A stretch of 64,000 nucleotides of DNA from Kalmusia sp. IMI 367209 (GCA_027946365.1 JAPEUQ010000014.1:1213205-1277204); one strand, 5' to 3'. Numbered from the stretch's first letter, positions 22,051-33,200 are shown. Translations and numbers: made by a program. Notes: a model not told the origin generated them from the letters alone.

Positions 22051-25000
22051 TCAAGTGCCACATCGGCGGTGCGCCTCAATAAGCCTTCTGACGGCATTGT
22101 GCCCGTTGTCCGAAGCCAGTTGGGGCGCTCGATCACAGTGCTCACCCTTGTGCAGGCTAGCACCAGCATTGAGCAGCAACTGTACCATATCGATGCGTCC
22201 ATGCTCTGCAGCCCCTTCCAAAGCTGATCTTCCCTCGCTGACCGCCGGGGGGGCGTTGACATCTGCGCCAGCGTTGAGTAGTATTGCGGCGATGTTAACA
22301 TAGCCACCAATAGCAGCAGCCTGAAGAGGCGTCACCCCCGCATAGTCGGCGGCTGGGGCATTGACATCTGCATCCTTCTCAAGAAGAATTCGAACTAGAT
22401 CGATGTTGCCATTCACAGCTGCTATTTGGAGGGCTGTACTTTCCCCATCATATGCTCCTGGGGCGTTGACATCCGCCCCGGCATCGAGAAGAATCCGAAC
22501 TAGCTCGACGTTATTCTCCTCAACTGCCGCTTGGAGGGCTGTACTTCCCCCAATCACGTGCTAGTGGTGCGTTGACATCCGCCCCAGCATTGAGAAGAAG
22601 CCGAACCAGGTCGACGTTGTTCCCCTCAGCTGCCGCTTGGAGGGCTGTCCTTCCCCCACTGTCTGCTGCTGGGGCGTTGACATCCGCCCCGGCATCGAGA
22701 AGAAGCCGAACCAGCTTAACGTTGTTCCGCTCAGCTGCCGCTTGGAGGGCTGTACTTCCCCGGTGGTATGCTCCTGGAGCGTTGACGTCCGCCCCGGCAT
22801 CGAGAAGAAGCCGAACCAGGTCGACGTTGTTCCCCTTAACTGCCGCTTGGAGGGCTGTACTTTCCCCATCGTATGCTCCTGGGGCGCTGACATCCACCCC
22901 GGCATCGAGAAGAATCCGAACCAGGTCGACGTTGTTCCCCTCAACTGCCGCTTGGAGGGCTGTCCTTCCCTCTTTGTATGCTGCTGGGGCGTTGACATCC
23001 GCCCCGGCATCGAGAAGAAGCCGAACCAGCTTGACGTTATTCCGCTCAACTGCCGCTTGGAGGGCTGTACTTCCCCGGTAGTATGCTGCTGGGGCGTTGA
23101 TATCCGCCCCGGCATTGAGAAGAATCTGAACTAGGTCGACGTTGTTCCCCTCAGCTGCCGCTTGGAGGGCTGTACTTCCCCCATCGTATGCTCCTGGGGC
23201 GTTGACATCTGCCCCGGCATCGAGAAGAATCCGAACCAGTTCGACGTTTTTCCCCTCAGCTGCCGCTTGGAGGGCTGTCCATCCACGAGATACTGCTGAG
23301 GAGTCGACACCCGCCCCAGCATCGAGAAGAATCCGAACCCGCTCGACGTTATTCCGCTTAACTGCCGCTTGGAGGGCTGTACTTCCCCCATCGTATGTTG
23401 CTGGGGCGTTGACATCTGCCCCGGCATTGAGAAGAAGCCGAACCAGCTTGACGTTGTTCCGCTCAGCTGCCGCTTGGAGGGCTGTACTTCCCCGGTGGTA
23501 TACTGCTGGAGCGTTGACATCCGCCCCGGCATCGAGAAGAAGCTGAACTAGGTCGACGTTATTTCGCTCAACTGCCGCTTGGAGGGCTGTCCTTCCCCCC
23601 CAATTACGTGCTAGTGGTGCGTTGACATCCGCCCCGGCATCGAGAAGAAGCTGAACCAGCTTGACGTTGTTCCCCTTAATTGCCGCTTGGAGGGCTGTCC
23701 TTCCCCCACTGTCTGCTGCTGGGGCGTTGACATCCGCCCCGGCATCGAAGAATCGAACCAGGTTGACGTTGTTCCCGAACCTGCTGCTGGGGCGTTGACA
23801 TCCGCCCCGGCATCGAGAAGAATCCGAACCAGGTTGACGTTGTTCTCCTCAGCTGCCGCTTGGAGGGCTGTCCTTCCCTCTTTGTATGCTCCTGGAGCGT
23901 TGACGTCCGCCCCGGCATCGAGGAGAATCCGAACTAGCTCAACGTTATTCTCCTCAACTGCCGCTTGGAGGGCTGTACTTCCCCCCCAATTACGTGCTAG
24001 TGGTGCGTTGACATCCGCCCCGGCATTGAGAAGAAGCTGAACCAGCTTGACGTTGTTCCCCTTAACTGCCGCTTGGAGGGCTGTCCTTCCCCCACTGTCT
24101 GCTGCTGGGGCGTTGACATCCGCCCCGGCATCGAGAAGAAGCCGAACCAGCTTAACGTTGTTCCGCTCAGCTGCCGCTTGGAGGGCTGTACTTCCCCCAT
24201 CGTATGTTGCTGGGGCGTTGACATCCGCCCCGGCATCGAGAAGAATCCGAACCAGGTCGACGTTGTTCCCCTCAGCTGCCGCTTGGAGGGCTGTACTTCC
24301 CCCATCGTATGTTGCTGGGGCGTTGACATCCGCCCCGGCATCGAGAAGAATCCGAACCAGGTCGACGTTGTTCCCCTCAGCTGCCGCTTTGAGGGCTGTA
24401 CTTCCCCGGTGGTATGCTCCTGGAGCGTTGACATCCGCCCCGGCATCGAGAAGAATCCGAACCAGGTTGACGTTGTTCTCCTCAGCTGCCGCTTGGAGGG
24501 CTGTCCTTCCCTCTTTGTATGCTGCTGGGGCGTTGACATCCGCCCCGGCATCGAGAAGAAGCCGAACCAGCTTGACGTTGTTCCGCTCAACTGCCGCTTG
24601 GAGGGCTGTCCATCCCCAGTGGTATACTGCTGGAGCGTTGACGTCCGCCCCGGCATCGAGAAGAATCCGAACCAGGTCGACGTTGTTCCCCTCAACTGCT
24701 GCTTGGAGGGCTGTACTTCCCCCATCGTATGTTGCTGGGGCGTTGACGTCCGCCCCGGCATCGAGAAGAATCTGAGCCAGCTCAACATCACCTTTCCCAG
24801 AAACGTACTGAAGGGCAGTCACTCCCAGCACGTGTGAGTTTGGGTCCACTCCTGCATTGACACACTCCTGTACCATTCCAGGACACAGAGACCGTATTGT
24901 AAGTTCGAAAAGGAGTTCCGCGAAAGCTTCTACCGTCGGGCACTGTATTGATAGGAGAAGCTTCAAAAATTGCCTGGTTCTCTCTTCTTGGAGAGTTTCG

Positions 25001-26004
25001 GCTAGTAGACTGACCATGTCACTGTGTAACATGTTGTTAGTTAGTAGATATACCGCTAAGCTAAGATACTGCACGTTTCCATGGATCTGGATAAGCCCGC
25101 CAGGACCTTCAGCACTCGCTCTCATCTCACTATCCAGGTCTTCTGGAAGGATGGCGCGTAGATGATTATAGAACTGCTGGGTGGTGTTTGACTGGCTTGT
25201 AGCCCTCGTAGTACCAGTCCAAGCGCGGACCACGGAAGTTGTCATCCCCAAGAAGTCCGTAGGCATCCTACTCAACACCTGGGGCTTCTGTGACTTTGAT
25301 AGAACTAGATTACTAGCGTGAGGAGGACACTCGATACTGGTGGAAATGGCGACTAGGTCTGGATAGGGACTGGCTAGTATAGTATTAGCTGTGTATATAG
25401 GTACTTTAAAAGGGTACCTACCGTCAGACTGAATCATGGCCAGCAAACGGAACCAGGGCAGGTTGTGTGACAAAGCGGCGTCAGTCTGTAAGGCTGGGGG
25501 GGTAGATATGTAGACTCCTTCTGGTGTTCCGGGGGTTGGCTCTGTCGAAACAAGTGAGCATTTCATATGGGTACCTAGGATCCTCTGGCATTGGGTCATC
25601 ACCTCGAGATCCATATGAGAATGCTTTCTCATAGCCATAGTGCCAGACCGCCCTCTTTAGCCTTTTCGTCGAGACGACCTTACCGCCGATACGTAGCTGA
25701 CTCTCCTTTCCGTCTCGCGCACGTTTGGTAACTTTCGGTTCGATGGCTTTCCAGAAGGCCTTCGTCCGATTCTTCTGAAACCCCCATTGCTTAAAGCGTG
25801 TCTCGTATTGGCGTTTCCTTCCGGTTACTTTTAGTGATAGTCAGGATGAAGATTATAGAGGGGAGTTCCCTACGTGGCAACGAAGTCATGGTCACGGGAC
25901 ATTACCGCCATCACGCCTTGAAGCGTCTTCCCCTCTTCAAGGTAGAGAGATCGAATCGTTGGCTGATGGCTTTTCCAGGCAGCATTAGTAGGGTGGGGGG
26001 CCAT
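22051..26004 (-). CDS. Clr5-domain protein with about 28 ankyrin repeats
   Basis: Exon 1 is 26004-25874, exon 2 is 25817-25603 and exon 3 is 25541-22051. Introns 25818-25873 and 25542-25602 keep phase. Splicing yields an N-terminal Clr5 domain: NAAWKSHQPTIRSLYLEEG, HDFVATKRQYETRFKQWGF, KNRTKAFWKAI. A roughly 230-residue middle region of unknown role follows. From about 24,860 leftwards come about 28 ankyrin units of 33 residues (LLDAGADVNAPA..GGSTALQAA). The array leaves frame near 23,770, where a unit has lost internal bases, and returns near 22,550, where a C-run is two bases shorter than in sister units. The first and last parts are in one frame, so the breaks cancel. The total would be about 1,278 residues. 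Clr5 domains are fungal and linked to S. pombe heterochromatin factor Clr5; ankyrin arrays bind proteins. It may be a pseudogene, or the breaks may be assembly errors in near-identical repeats. Confidence 0.75.
22060..24860 (-). repeat. 99-bp ankyrin-coding tandem array
   Basis: About 28 head-to-tail 99-bp units that are nearly identical over long runs, such as the gcatcgagaagaatccgaac and gccgcttggagggctg blocks. Units near the right and left ends of the array are more diverged. Units reading LARNWG or LARDWG recur near 22,560, 23,600 and 23,995, showing that blocks of several units were copied together. Confidence 0.85.
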
Positions 26005-26412
26005 GGTAATGTACGTAGAGCACGAAGGAAGAAGCGGAGCGAAGGCTAGTTCTGAACGTAGGTGTTGGCTATGGGCGGGTGGCACCAAACCTTTATACCT
26101 GCCCAGCCTTTTCCAGACCGACTGTTTAGGTAGGTTGCTAAGCTATGACCCAACTGGACCCGATTGGCAGGTTCTAAAATCTCGCCCGTGGACGCTTCTA
26201 ATTCGTCAATTCCACAATCTCCCTGCATCGACTAGCGCAGCCCTGGGGCTGATTTCACCCACGCGCCACTACCAGCGCCCGTCAGCCTTCTCGCACCCAG
26301 TAGCCGGGATACGAACGGGGTTCTACTGGACGGTTTCCAAATCTCCCAGCGTGGAGGTGTCTGCCCGCTGACGAGCTCAGCGATCTGGTCCGAAGCACCC
26401 ACCTTTTTTATC

Positions 26413-26420
26413 TATATAAG
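26413..26420 (+). promoter_or_regulatory. TATA box for the small membrane-protein gene
   Basis: TATATAAG lies in the gap between the divergent Clr5-ankyrin and small membrane-protein genes, about 220 bp before the ATG at 26640. Confidence 0.45.
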
Positions 26421-26639
26421 TCCCCTCTCGAGCCTGGCTAAAGCTTGAAAATATGTACAGCATAGCCATTGCAGGCTCGCCAAGCACTTAGAATCCGCAG
26501 GCCTGTATTAGCCAACGCAAATACGACAAAACCACGGAAACGTTTCTCAGGGTATACCATCGCCCTAAAGCTCCTTGGGGGCATTCTATCTTCAGCGTTG
26601 GTGTGCGCTAACAGGATCAGGTGTGGTCCTAGCAAAGCT

Positions 26640-26975
26640 ATGCCCACTCTTATCCCTCAAATCGTGTCGGCTGTGGGGAGCCTCGTAACGCCCATTGCTA
26701 TACTTGCTGGGTCGTTTCTTACCGCCTGGCTCTCGAGGAGGTGGAGTAACGGTTAGTACTTCGTCTCGAATCATCCTCGCTCTACGTGTGCTGATTGAAT
26801 TTACGACCGCGGCGATCTTCCTCAGTATGATCCAGGTTATCAACCGACTCCTTCCCAGCTTTTGCACCACGAACCGTACCATGACCCGTACGATAATCTA
26901 CAGTCCGACCTGCGTTACTATCCACAATCCCACCTACCTTACCGTCCACAGCCCTACTCGCCCTACCATCCATGA
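26640..26975 (+). CDS. Small single-pass membrane protein, spliced
   Basis: Exon 1 is 26640-26751, the intron is 26752-26835 (84 bp, CTGAT branch, CCAG acceptor) and exon 2 is 26836-26975, encoding 83 residues. The N-terminal part, MPTLIPQIVSAVGSLVTP and onward through AGSFLTAWLSRRW, is one hydrophobic helix of about 25 residues ending in a basic stop-transfer. After splicing the tail is rich in Tyr, Pro, His and Gln (repeated YHDPY, YYPQ, PYRPQPY) and likely disordered. The fused reading is more protein-like than either unspliced frame. It is divergent from the Clr5-ankyrin gene, 640 bp away. Function unknown. Confidence 0.5.
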
Positions 26976-28095
26976 CCCCACCCGCCGCTATCTGCACCTT
27001 TCGCACACCGGTAGCATCAACAAGCCCTTCCGTTCTATTCCTGTACTCGGCGTGTAGAATAGTAGAGGGAGGATAGCAATTGGGATGGTAGATCTGGTCT
27101 TTCGGTTGGATATCAGTAGAGGGCGCTCAGCCCTAAGCAAGCAACGTTATTAGCGTTATATTTCGGTGCAGTGTCAAACTTGTTCTGCGTCTATGAATGC
27201 TAGCCGAGAGCTACATCGATTCCTTCTTTGTAAAAGCTCCCCTGCCTCGCTGTCCAGCCTGTAGCCTCTGACGGGACGGGTGGACTGTCAGACCTCCACC
27301 TTTTGACCTCCCGTGTGCATGACCTTGGCATCAAACCAAGATCCAAATCAGAACTGCCACGTTACACCTCTCTACGTGGAGGGGTCATGTTAGTGCTCTA
27401 GAAGTTTATCGCAGACAATCAAAGTTCCTCATTTAGTATCAGAATCTACCCTAGACTATAGAAGGTTTTTGTAGTGAACCGGAGACTACGGCAGTTTCTG
27501 ATAGCTTGGTCAACCTGTCCGCCACAGCAACTCATCCGCGGAGTCGGGACGATCGATCCAAGCAGGAAGGACTTCCTGGAAGGACGGCATTTGCGTCTAT
27601 GCCCTCTGACTACTCCGAGACCCGTTGCTGTGGTAGCCTCTCCGATGATGTCCGGCAGCTGTTCGAAGTCGTCGACAGACCTGCTAAAGCACTTCAAGAC
27701 GAAGAAGTCCGCCTCTCGGCTAGAGGAGTCTATTATAGATTATAGAGGGCTGCCGTAGTTTGTCGTAGCGTACAGCGGGCTGCCGTAGTCTATCCTAGAA
27801 TACGGTACATTGTGGACGGGTATGGAAAGAAAAGCCTCGGTCTCCAGGGTACCCTGGTACGACTCTTTCACTCGGTGTGTGCTCGCGATGTTGCATGGCA
27901 CAACTGCCGCGCTACGGAGTCAGTGCAGTCGAACCATCTCTCCCTTTTACATCCGTCCACGTTCACTTCATATCACATGACCACTATGGTGCCAGGTTTC
28001 ACATGTACCGCCGCCGCTCACAGGCGCGTGCCTTCCTTTTCCACCATAAGCATGAGGCCTCCGTTCACCAGTCGCGCTGGGCGTGAACGAGCCGC
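26976..28095. other. Intergenic with dispersed modules
   Basis: Near 27305-27390 there is a gcatgaccttggcatcaaac box with aagatccaaatcagaac and a ctctacgtggagg hairpin-like motif. Near 27420-27500 and 27720-27800 there are GTAGACTA/TAGTCTA blocks. A short plus frame at 27474-27758 is not convincing. Confidence 0.45.
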
Positions 28096-28099
28096 CATT

Positions 28100-28255
28100 C
28101 TCACCATGCTCTCACCTATGCTCTTTTCCTTTAGCACTTACGCCATGCTCTCACCAGTCCTCTTTTCCTTTAGCGCTTGCACCGTCCTCTCACCTACCCT
28201 CCTTTGTTTTAGTACTTGTAACCGTCACCTTCCCTCTCCTCTTTTGTTTCAGCAC
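28100..28255 (+). repeat. 39-bp tandem repeat, about four copies
   Basis: Units of the type ccatgctctcacc..ctcttttcctttag recur every 39 bp (landmarks at 28105 and 28144, then degenerate copies). The period is a multiple of three, so an open frame passes through. No recognisable protein. Confidence 0.65.
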
Positions 28256-28439
28256 CTACACCAACACCCTCCACACCGCCCTACACCACGCTCTTCTGGT
28301 GGACCAATGGGTATGCCCGACGCCCTTCCCTGAACGCCTCTCCAACAGCAGCTGACTGAAATAGCAAGCCAGCTATCATCGCAACTATAGTTGTCGAAAC
28401 AATCCCATCATACTCGTCACTCCAACGTATTCGTCCTCT

Positions 28440-28850
28440 ACGAGAGGCGGGGTAGCTCCCCCGAGCACAGGATCCTCGATTCTTCGCTTCGAGCGCCCTA
28501 GAGGACGAGAGGGGCGACAAGGCAGCTATGCTGAAACATTGATCGTTCGGACTTGTCCGGTTTCACGACAATACCGACCATGGCCGCTTGCAGGCTCACG
28601 GTAAGTCTCAAAGCTGGCGATCAACAAAGTACATGGGACTGACGGGTGAACAGGCTGCGCGGCTTGAGGACCCTCAATTCTTCGCTTTGAGCGCCCTAGA
28701 GGACGAGACGGGCGACAAGGCAACCGTGCTCGAGCATTAATCATTTGTACTTGTCCGGCATCACAGAAGTTCCCCTAGCCCACATCGATGGTTTGAACTT
28801 GTCCGATTTCACGACAATACCGACCATGGCCACTTACATAAGGGCGCCGC
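28440..28850 (+). repeat. Direct duplication carrying a short reading frame
   Basis: The segments 28465-28595 and 28665-28840 share gattcttcgcttygagcgcc, ctagaggacgaga and acgacaataccgaccatggc. Both read as FFALSALEDETGDKA-like peptides ending at a stop. They look like a duplicated exon of a lost gene, perhaps upstream sequence of the fragment at 29060. Confidence 0.5.
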
Positions 28851-29059
28851 TGCCTTGCCGTACAAGATTGAAGTTGGGACTATTGAGGACGAGACAAGAA
28901 TACATTCACTCTATCCGTTCATACGCTCACAAACTCCACAAGAGCACCGACTCCTGAGGTCGCGTTTTTCAGCGTTCCAAAAGCCACGAAGCCAGGCCAT
29001 CGACAATATGCGGACGACGTCGCGAGAACGCAGTCCAAGCTGGCAAGGAATCTACAACC

Positions 29060-29665
29060 TATTGAAGAACAAGAGCAGTGTAAAACGTTGATGCCAACAA
29101 AGGCCCAACGTCCCTGCCAGGTGCAGCGGAGCACCCCTTCCGCCAATACACAACCAACGGCGAGGAGGAGAGTTTGCCTTCACAGACCCTGGAAGGCGGG
29201 GTCGTCGGTCGCGAGATTACAGAGAGGTCACTAGCATTCGAATGCGTCATGCCAAGTACTACTTCCTCGGACTTATGGATAGGTGGAACTTTGAAGACGA
29301 CGCCTTGAAGGACCCGACTCATCCCAGGTGTAAGATTGGTAGATGGGCTCAAGTTAGTTTGCGAGGAGCGGGAGGGACTGACGAGGCAGAAAGCGCAGAC
29401 CAAGGAGCCATCGAGAGCAGCTAAGATGAGAATCACCCTTTCGCTCCTTCCCCCTCCCCCAGTCAATACTGGCGGAAGGCCTCGTCGATCCCTTTCTCCG
29501 GGAAAACTTCCTCCGCCGAGCTGCAGGGCAAGGTGGAGGGCAACATGGAGGGTGGGGTGAAGGGCAGGGTGGAGGGTGAGGGCGAGGCGGGGAGTGGGGG
29601 CTCCCCCAAGAAGCGTGGCAAGGACGAGGTGAAGCTCGAGTCCCCTTCATCCAGGCCTTTCAGCT
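29060..29665 (+). pseudogene. Decayed paralogue of the gene at 38740-39394
   Basis: Shares with 38960-39260 the landmarks gtcgtcrgtcgc, agagaggtcac, gccaagtactactyyctcgg, atggataggtggaactttga and ggcagaaagcgcag. Peptides align as AKYYFLGLMDRWNFEDDALK against AKYYSLGPMDRWNFQDDALK. This copy has frame breaks after that block and a divergent 3-prime end with GGTGGAGGG-like repeats (29530-29590). Confidence 0.6.
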
Positions 29666-29741
29666 GACGTGCGCCGGGCCACACATGACGGCCGGGAAGG
29701 GGCTCACGCATGGATGCAATAGGATAGGGAGGTGTTAAGCA

Positions 29742-29845
29742 AGGTGGTTCTTTGGATTGTATAGTATTGATTGGGGCGCTAGAGCTATAGTGCCTGCTAG
29801 ATCTATATATGCATGCCAAGTATGCCACATCATGTGACATTGCCC
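29742..29845 (+). repeat. 100-bp dispersed repeat, copy 1
   Basis: Starts with aaggtggttctttggattgt, contains gattggggcgctagagctat and ends with the palindrome-like cacatcatgtgac. It is about 90 percent identical by eye to the copy at 32590-32692; an inverted partial copy lies at 38668-38742. Confidence 0.8.
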
Positions 29846-30074
29846 CGGAGGGCCGCCGGAGTCTCCTGAGTCGGTGACTAAAAAGTTTTTTGCCCACAAC
29901 TGTTAAGAAAGGAAAAGGAAGGAGGGGGTTGGGGGAAGGGGGTAGTCTCTACATTTCGGGCGATTGATCCACCGGTATCACAGGTCCGCAATAACAACCA
30001 TATAACTATGAACCATAAGTCCTCAGCATTCCTTTGAAGTGCAATGTAGGTGTGAACAGAAACGGTGAGGCATT

Positions 30075-32120
30075 TCAAATTCCGTCATAATCATCCGTTT
30101 CAAACTCAGGATACCCAGAGTATTCGTAAAGATCCCAATTATCATAATAAAGGTCATGGTCGTTTGAGCCCGACTTGCTGGTGGGAGACGGCGGGGCAGG
30201 CTTTCCATTATAGGGCTCCGTGAATTCGTCTTGGCTATCGGCGAATTCGCTCTTCACCTGGCCGGCGGGATCACTCTTCTGGCCGGAGAGCTGTGCCACT
30301 TCAGCAGGTGTGAGGGTGATCTTGCCATATGCATCCTCGTCACAAGATCCGATAAGTCCGAACAGGTTCGCTTTTACGCCGGGTTTTTGTTTTTTAGGAG
30401 GGGGTGCTGCGACGTCTTGCTCCTCATTTGCTTTGGCCCTAGACTTTCTCTTGGTGGCCGGCGGGGTTGGCTCTGAGGCTGCTGGGTATGACTGTCCTGT
30501 GACGGGGGGACCTTGGCCGTATGTCGCTGGGCGTGGCAATCGAGCGTTGTTGAAACGGCTGGCAGCGTCAATGTAGGACCTAGGCGCCGTTTTGCCAATG
30601 CCAAGTGGTTTGAAAATGGAGCGAAAGGTAGTACCGAGTTGCTTCTCCTCGGGGATTTCGTCGACGGCGATCCTCAGGACTGCGCCTTCGTTCAAAACCA
30701 CCTTATTGTGACGATAGGCCCCGCCTGTCCAAACGATAGCACCTCTGTAATCCACAACGCAGTTGGTTGCAATCTGGAACAATATCCTCTTTGTATCATC
30801 TTCTGGGGGTCCGAAGTCGCATTCAACGCCTTTGGATTTCGTGCTTTGGCAGGCCACGCAGGAACGGATTGTTGCGGCCATGTAGGCGTTGAACCCGGCA
30901 CCAATTCCGATCGTATGAAAAGATTTGCATCGCCAGTACATAGGGGCGTCTTTGCGGTTCTTTTGCAGGGTACAGCCGACCGGCGCCATGTGATTTTCCA
31001 ACAAGCCCATTTGGGCTCCCTGGGTTCTTTTGGCACCCTTCTTGTTGCATTTAAGGACGTACCATATAGTTGATTGCTTGCAATGGTGGGCATTCCAGAT
31101 GCTCATTTGTCTCCCTGAGAGGGTATCGGGAACGGTGTCGTAGTCCTGGTTTGTTACGTTGAGGGTAGAAAAGTTTGGCTCTCCGTGCTTGCTCGGTTTC
31201 GGCTTGTCCATAGTTTTTCCACTTGCTGGGTTTGCCGCCGGCTTTTCTGTGCTGGCTTTGTCCGTACAGCGCGGGTTTGCCGGCGCATCGTGTTGGGGTA
31301 ACGATCTGATGACGAACTCCTCGTCTGCTATCCTCAGATTGATCTGTTCTCTATCGGTGCTGTCTTCGAAAGTCTGGTAAAGATCTGCATCAATATCGCG
31401 CTCGCGTGGGTTTAAGCGACATTGCATATCTTGGGAATGCGCCGTCAAAGACTTTCGTTCGCGACGGAATCCTGCGTAAAATTCGTAGGGTGTGCCTTCC
31501 AGGCCCACTGCCTCCCCGATCCGCTGTGTGAGTAGCTGGGTTTGGTCGAGGTAGATCACAAGATCTCCTAAGTTGCTGCGGAGTTCGCGGATAACTTCGT
31601 CTTCCATATGTGTTCCGGTAATCCTGAGGGTCAAGGTATCGGCGAGGCCTCTCACCAATGACTGCCAATTCATCAACTTTTGCCAGTCTGTGTTTAGCGT
31701 GTTTGTGGTGCTGGGGTCGACAGCGCCGTTTACGGCAGTTCTGTGGGTCTCCAATTCGTCGTCAGCGCCGGTATTTGCCTTGCTCTCACTGTCCCTCATT
31801 TTGCCTTTGCCGGTTCCTTTGTTCTTGTCAAGCTTGTGGGTGGACGTCTCGCCGGTTTCATCGGTAAGCGTTCCGTCGGATGTTTCCGTGGGTATCTGAA
31901 TGAGTTCGCTAGGGGAGATGTCCATAGTGACTCTGCTCATACGGTGGGGCTTGTATGCAAGGTTTAGGTGCGAGAAGGGTGATGATGGGCGGCGGTAAAG
32001 GCCCTGTACGGCGAGGTCATGGTTGTCGACGGCTTCCCGTCGCTCACCAAGTGTAATCTGAGCTGCTCTTTTGTTGAGCGTGGCGTGGGCTACCTCAATG
32101 TCGCATTTCAATATTGCCAT
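30075..32120 (-). CDS. Uncharacterised 681-residue protein with Cys/His cluster
   Basis: Family not recognised. I choose ATG 32120 (MAILKCDIEVAHATLNK) because a TATA-rich stretch lies at 32178-32194; an in-frame ATG at 32408 lies upstream of that stretch. The frame is intact and unspliced. Order: helical N-terminus, acidic/polar linker (DETGETSTHKLDKNKG), a helical part with NWQSLVRGLADTLTLRI, then a compact Cys/His region from about residue 340 (HHCKQ..LKC, YWRCKSFH, SCVAC, ECDF) that may bind zinc, a hydrophobic segment, a basic patch (KRKSRAKANEEQ, PPPKKQKPG; nuclear localisation likely) and an acidic Tyr/Asp-rich tail. It is flanked by two copies of the 100-bp repeat, at 29742 and 32590, which could mean transposon carriage. 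Role unknown. Confidence 0.6.
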   Translation of the reverse strand: MAILKCDIEVAHATLNKRAAQITLGERREAVDNHDLAVQGLYRRPSSPFSHLNLAYKPHRMSRVTMDISPSELIQIPTETSDGTLTDETGETSTHKLDKNKGTGKGKMRDSESKANTGADDELETHRTAVNGAVDPSTTNTLNTDWQKLMNWQSLVRGLADTLTLRITGTHMEDEVIRELRSNLGDLVIYLDQTQLLTQRIGEAVGLEGTPYEFYAGFRRERKSLTAHSQDMQCRLNPRERDIDADLYQTFEDSTDREQINLRIADEEFVIRSLPQHDAPANPRCTDKASTEKPAANPASGKTMDKPKPSKHGEPNFSTLNVTNQDYDTVPDTLSGRQMSIWNAHHCKQSTIWYVLKCNKKGAKRTQGAQMGLLENHMAPVGCTLQKNRKDAPMYWRCKSFHTIGIGAGFNAYMAATIRSCVACQSTKSKGVECDFGPPEDDTKRILFQIATNCVVDYRGAIVWTGGAYRHNKVVLNEGAVLRIAVDEIPEEKQLGTTFRSIFKPLGIGKTAPRSYIDAASRFNNARLPRPATYGQGPPVTGQSYPAASEPTPPATKRKSRAKANEEQDVAAPPPKKQKPGVKANLFGLIGSCDEDAYGKITLTPAEVAQLSGQKSDPAGQVKSEFADSQDEFTEPYNGKPAPPSPTSKSGSNDHDLYYDNWDLYEYSGYPEFETDDYDGI

Positions 32121-32177
32121 AGCTTTACGGCTCAGGTTAGGGTTGTAAATTTGATTGTTATGAGATAGTGGGGGAGG

Positions 32178-32194
32178 TATATATATATATATAT
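32178..32194 (-). promoter_or_regulatory. TATA-rich core promoter
   Basis: An alternating TA run of about 17 bp, 58-75 bp upstream of ATG 32120 on the minus strand. It sets the preferred start of the 681-residue protein. Confidence 0.4.
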
Positions 32195-32589
32195 GCAGCG
32201 CATGGACCAATCCATAGCATGTAAAGGCCAGGTGAGAGTTTCTTGACGTCTGCTTAGCGAGTGCGCTCCAGCGCTGCCGCCGGCGGGGTAAGTCATAGTC
32301 GTAATGCTGCCAAACGTAGAGGTGTATCATAGCACGGCGTGCTAAAGTTGCAGGGGCGAATATGCCAATCCGAACGAAGACGCCTTCGTGCCGACGGGTT
32401 GAGATCATTGATTGTGATAACTAAAGTATACGTAAAGACTGCTAGGTGTTGTGCTTTGGGAAAGGGTTCGCGTCGTTGCGCCCGGCGAGGCCTCCATGGG
32501 TTCTGTAGACTGTTAACAGCAAAGGTAATTTCAACAGGGCGTCCGCCGGGGGGCCTGGATCTTTTTCAGCTCAGCTACCAATGTCAAGC

Positions 32590-32692
32590 AGGGTGGTTCT
32601 TTGGATTGTATGGTATTGATTGGGGCGCTAGAGCTATGGTGCCTGCTAGATCTATGTATGCATGCCAAGCATGTCACATCATGTGACAGGAA
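32590..32692 (+). repeat. 100-bp dispersed repeat, copy 2
   Basis: Same landmarks as the copy at 29742-29845, including the preceding caagcagggtgg and the terminal cacatcatgtgac. Together the two copies bracket the 681-residue gene in direct orientation. Confidence 0.8.
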
Positions 32693-32699
32693 GTTTGTC

Positions 32700-33200
32700 C
32701 CAGACTAGAGAAATCTGGCTGAGACTAGGGGAGTTCTTCCGTAGACTACGAATGCGGACCGCAGGTCGCCCGACCTACCCGCCGTACCAACGTGACTCAC
32801 CCGCCACATCGACTTAGGACCTGCTCGGTCTGGGCATAATCTTGGCATGAAACCATGGTAAGACCGAAGCTTGAGTCTCGCGACCGGCGTACAAGCCGAC
32901 CATCCTACACGGGGGAGTCTACCGTAGATTGGGGATGTTTACGGTGGCCTACCCGAGTCTACCCGAGACTACAGAGGTTCACCGCAGTCTTGGCGGGTCC
33001 GACTGGCCCGATCCCAATTCGGTGTCCACTCTCCTCATGTGGTAACTAGTACCAGCCCTCCCAATAAGAGGGGCTAGGGTTGGTGTAGGGTTAGCATAGG
33101 GCAAGGGGCTACGGAATATCTCCCTCGTACGGTCCGGTACGTCAGTCAGCATCTTCCCAGGACGACTAGGGTCATTTTACTACCTCCATCTACCGCATTG
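32700..33200. repeat. Dispersed module and gene-free spacer
   Basis: Contains degenerate 22-bp-type units and gcataatcttggcatgaaac (near 32836-32855), then GTAGATT/GTCTACC-like blocks (32920-32990). A ctagggttggtgtagggtta motif occurs near 33070-33090. No gene. Confidence 0.5.

Noticed and set aside
22572..24837. Plus-strand frames reading WRAVLPPSYAPGALTSAPA and EGCTSPVVCSW repeats
   Set aside because: Antisense shadows of the ankyrin repeats; only the minus frame gives canonical ankyrin units.
33060..33100. Telomere-like tagggttggtgtagggttag
   Set aside because: Only two degenerate units, isolated and internal; not a telomere array.
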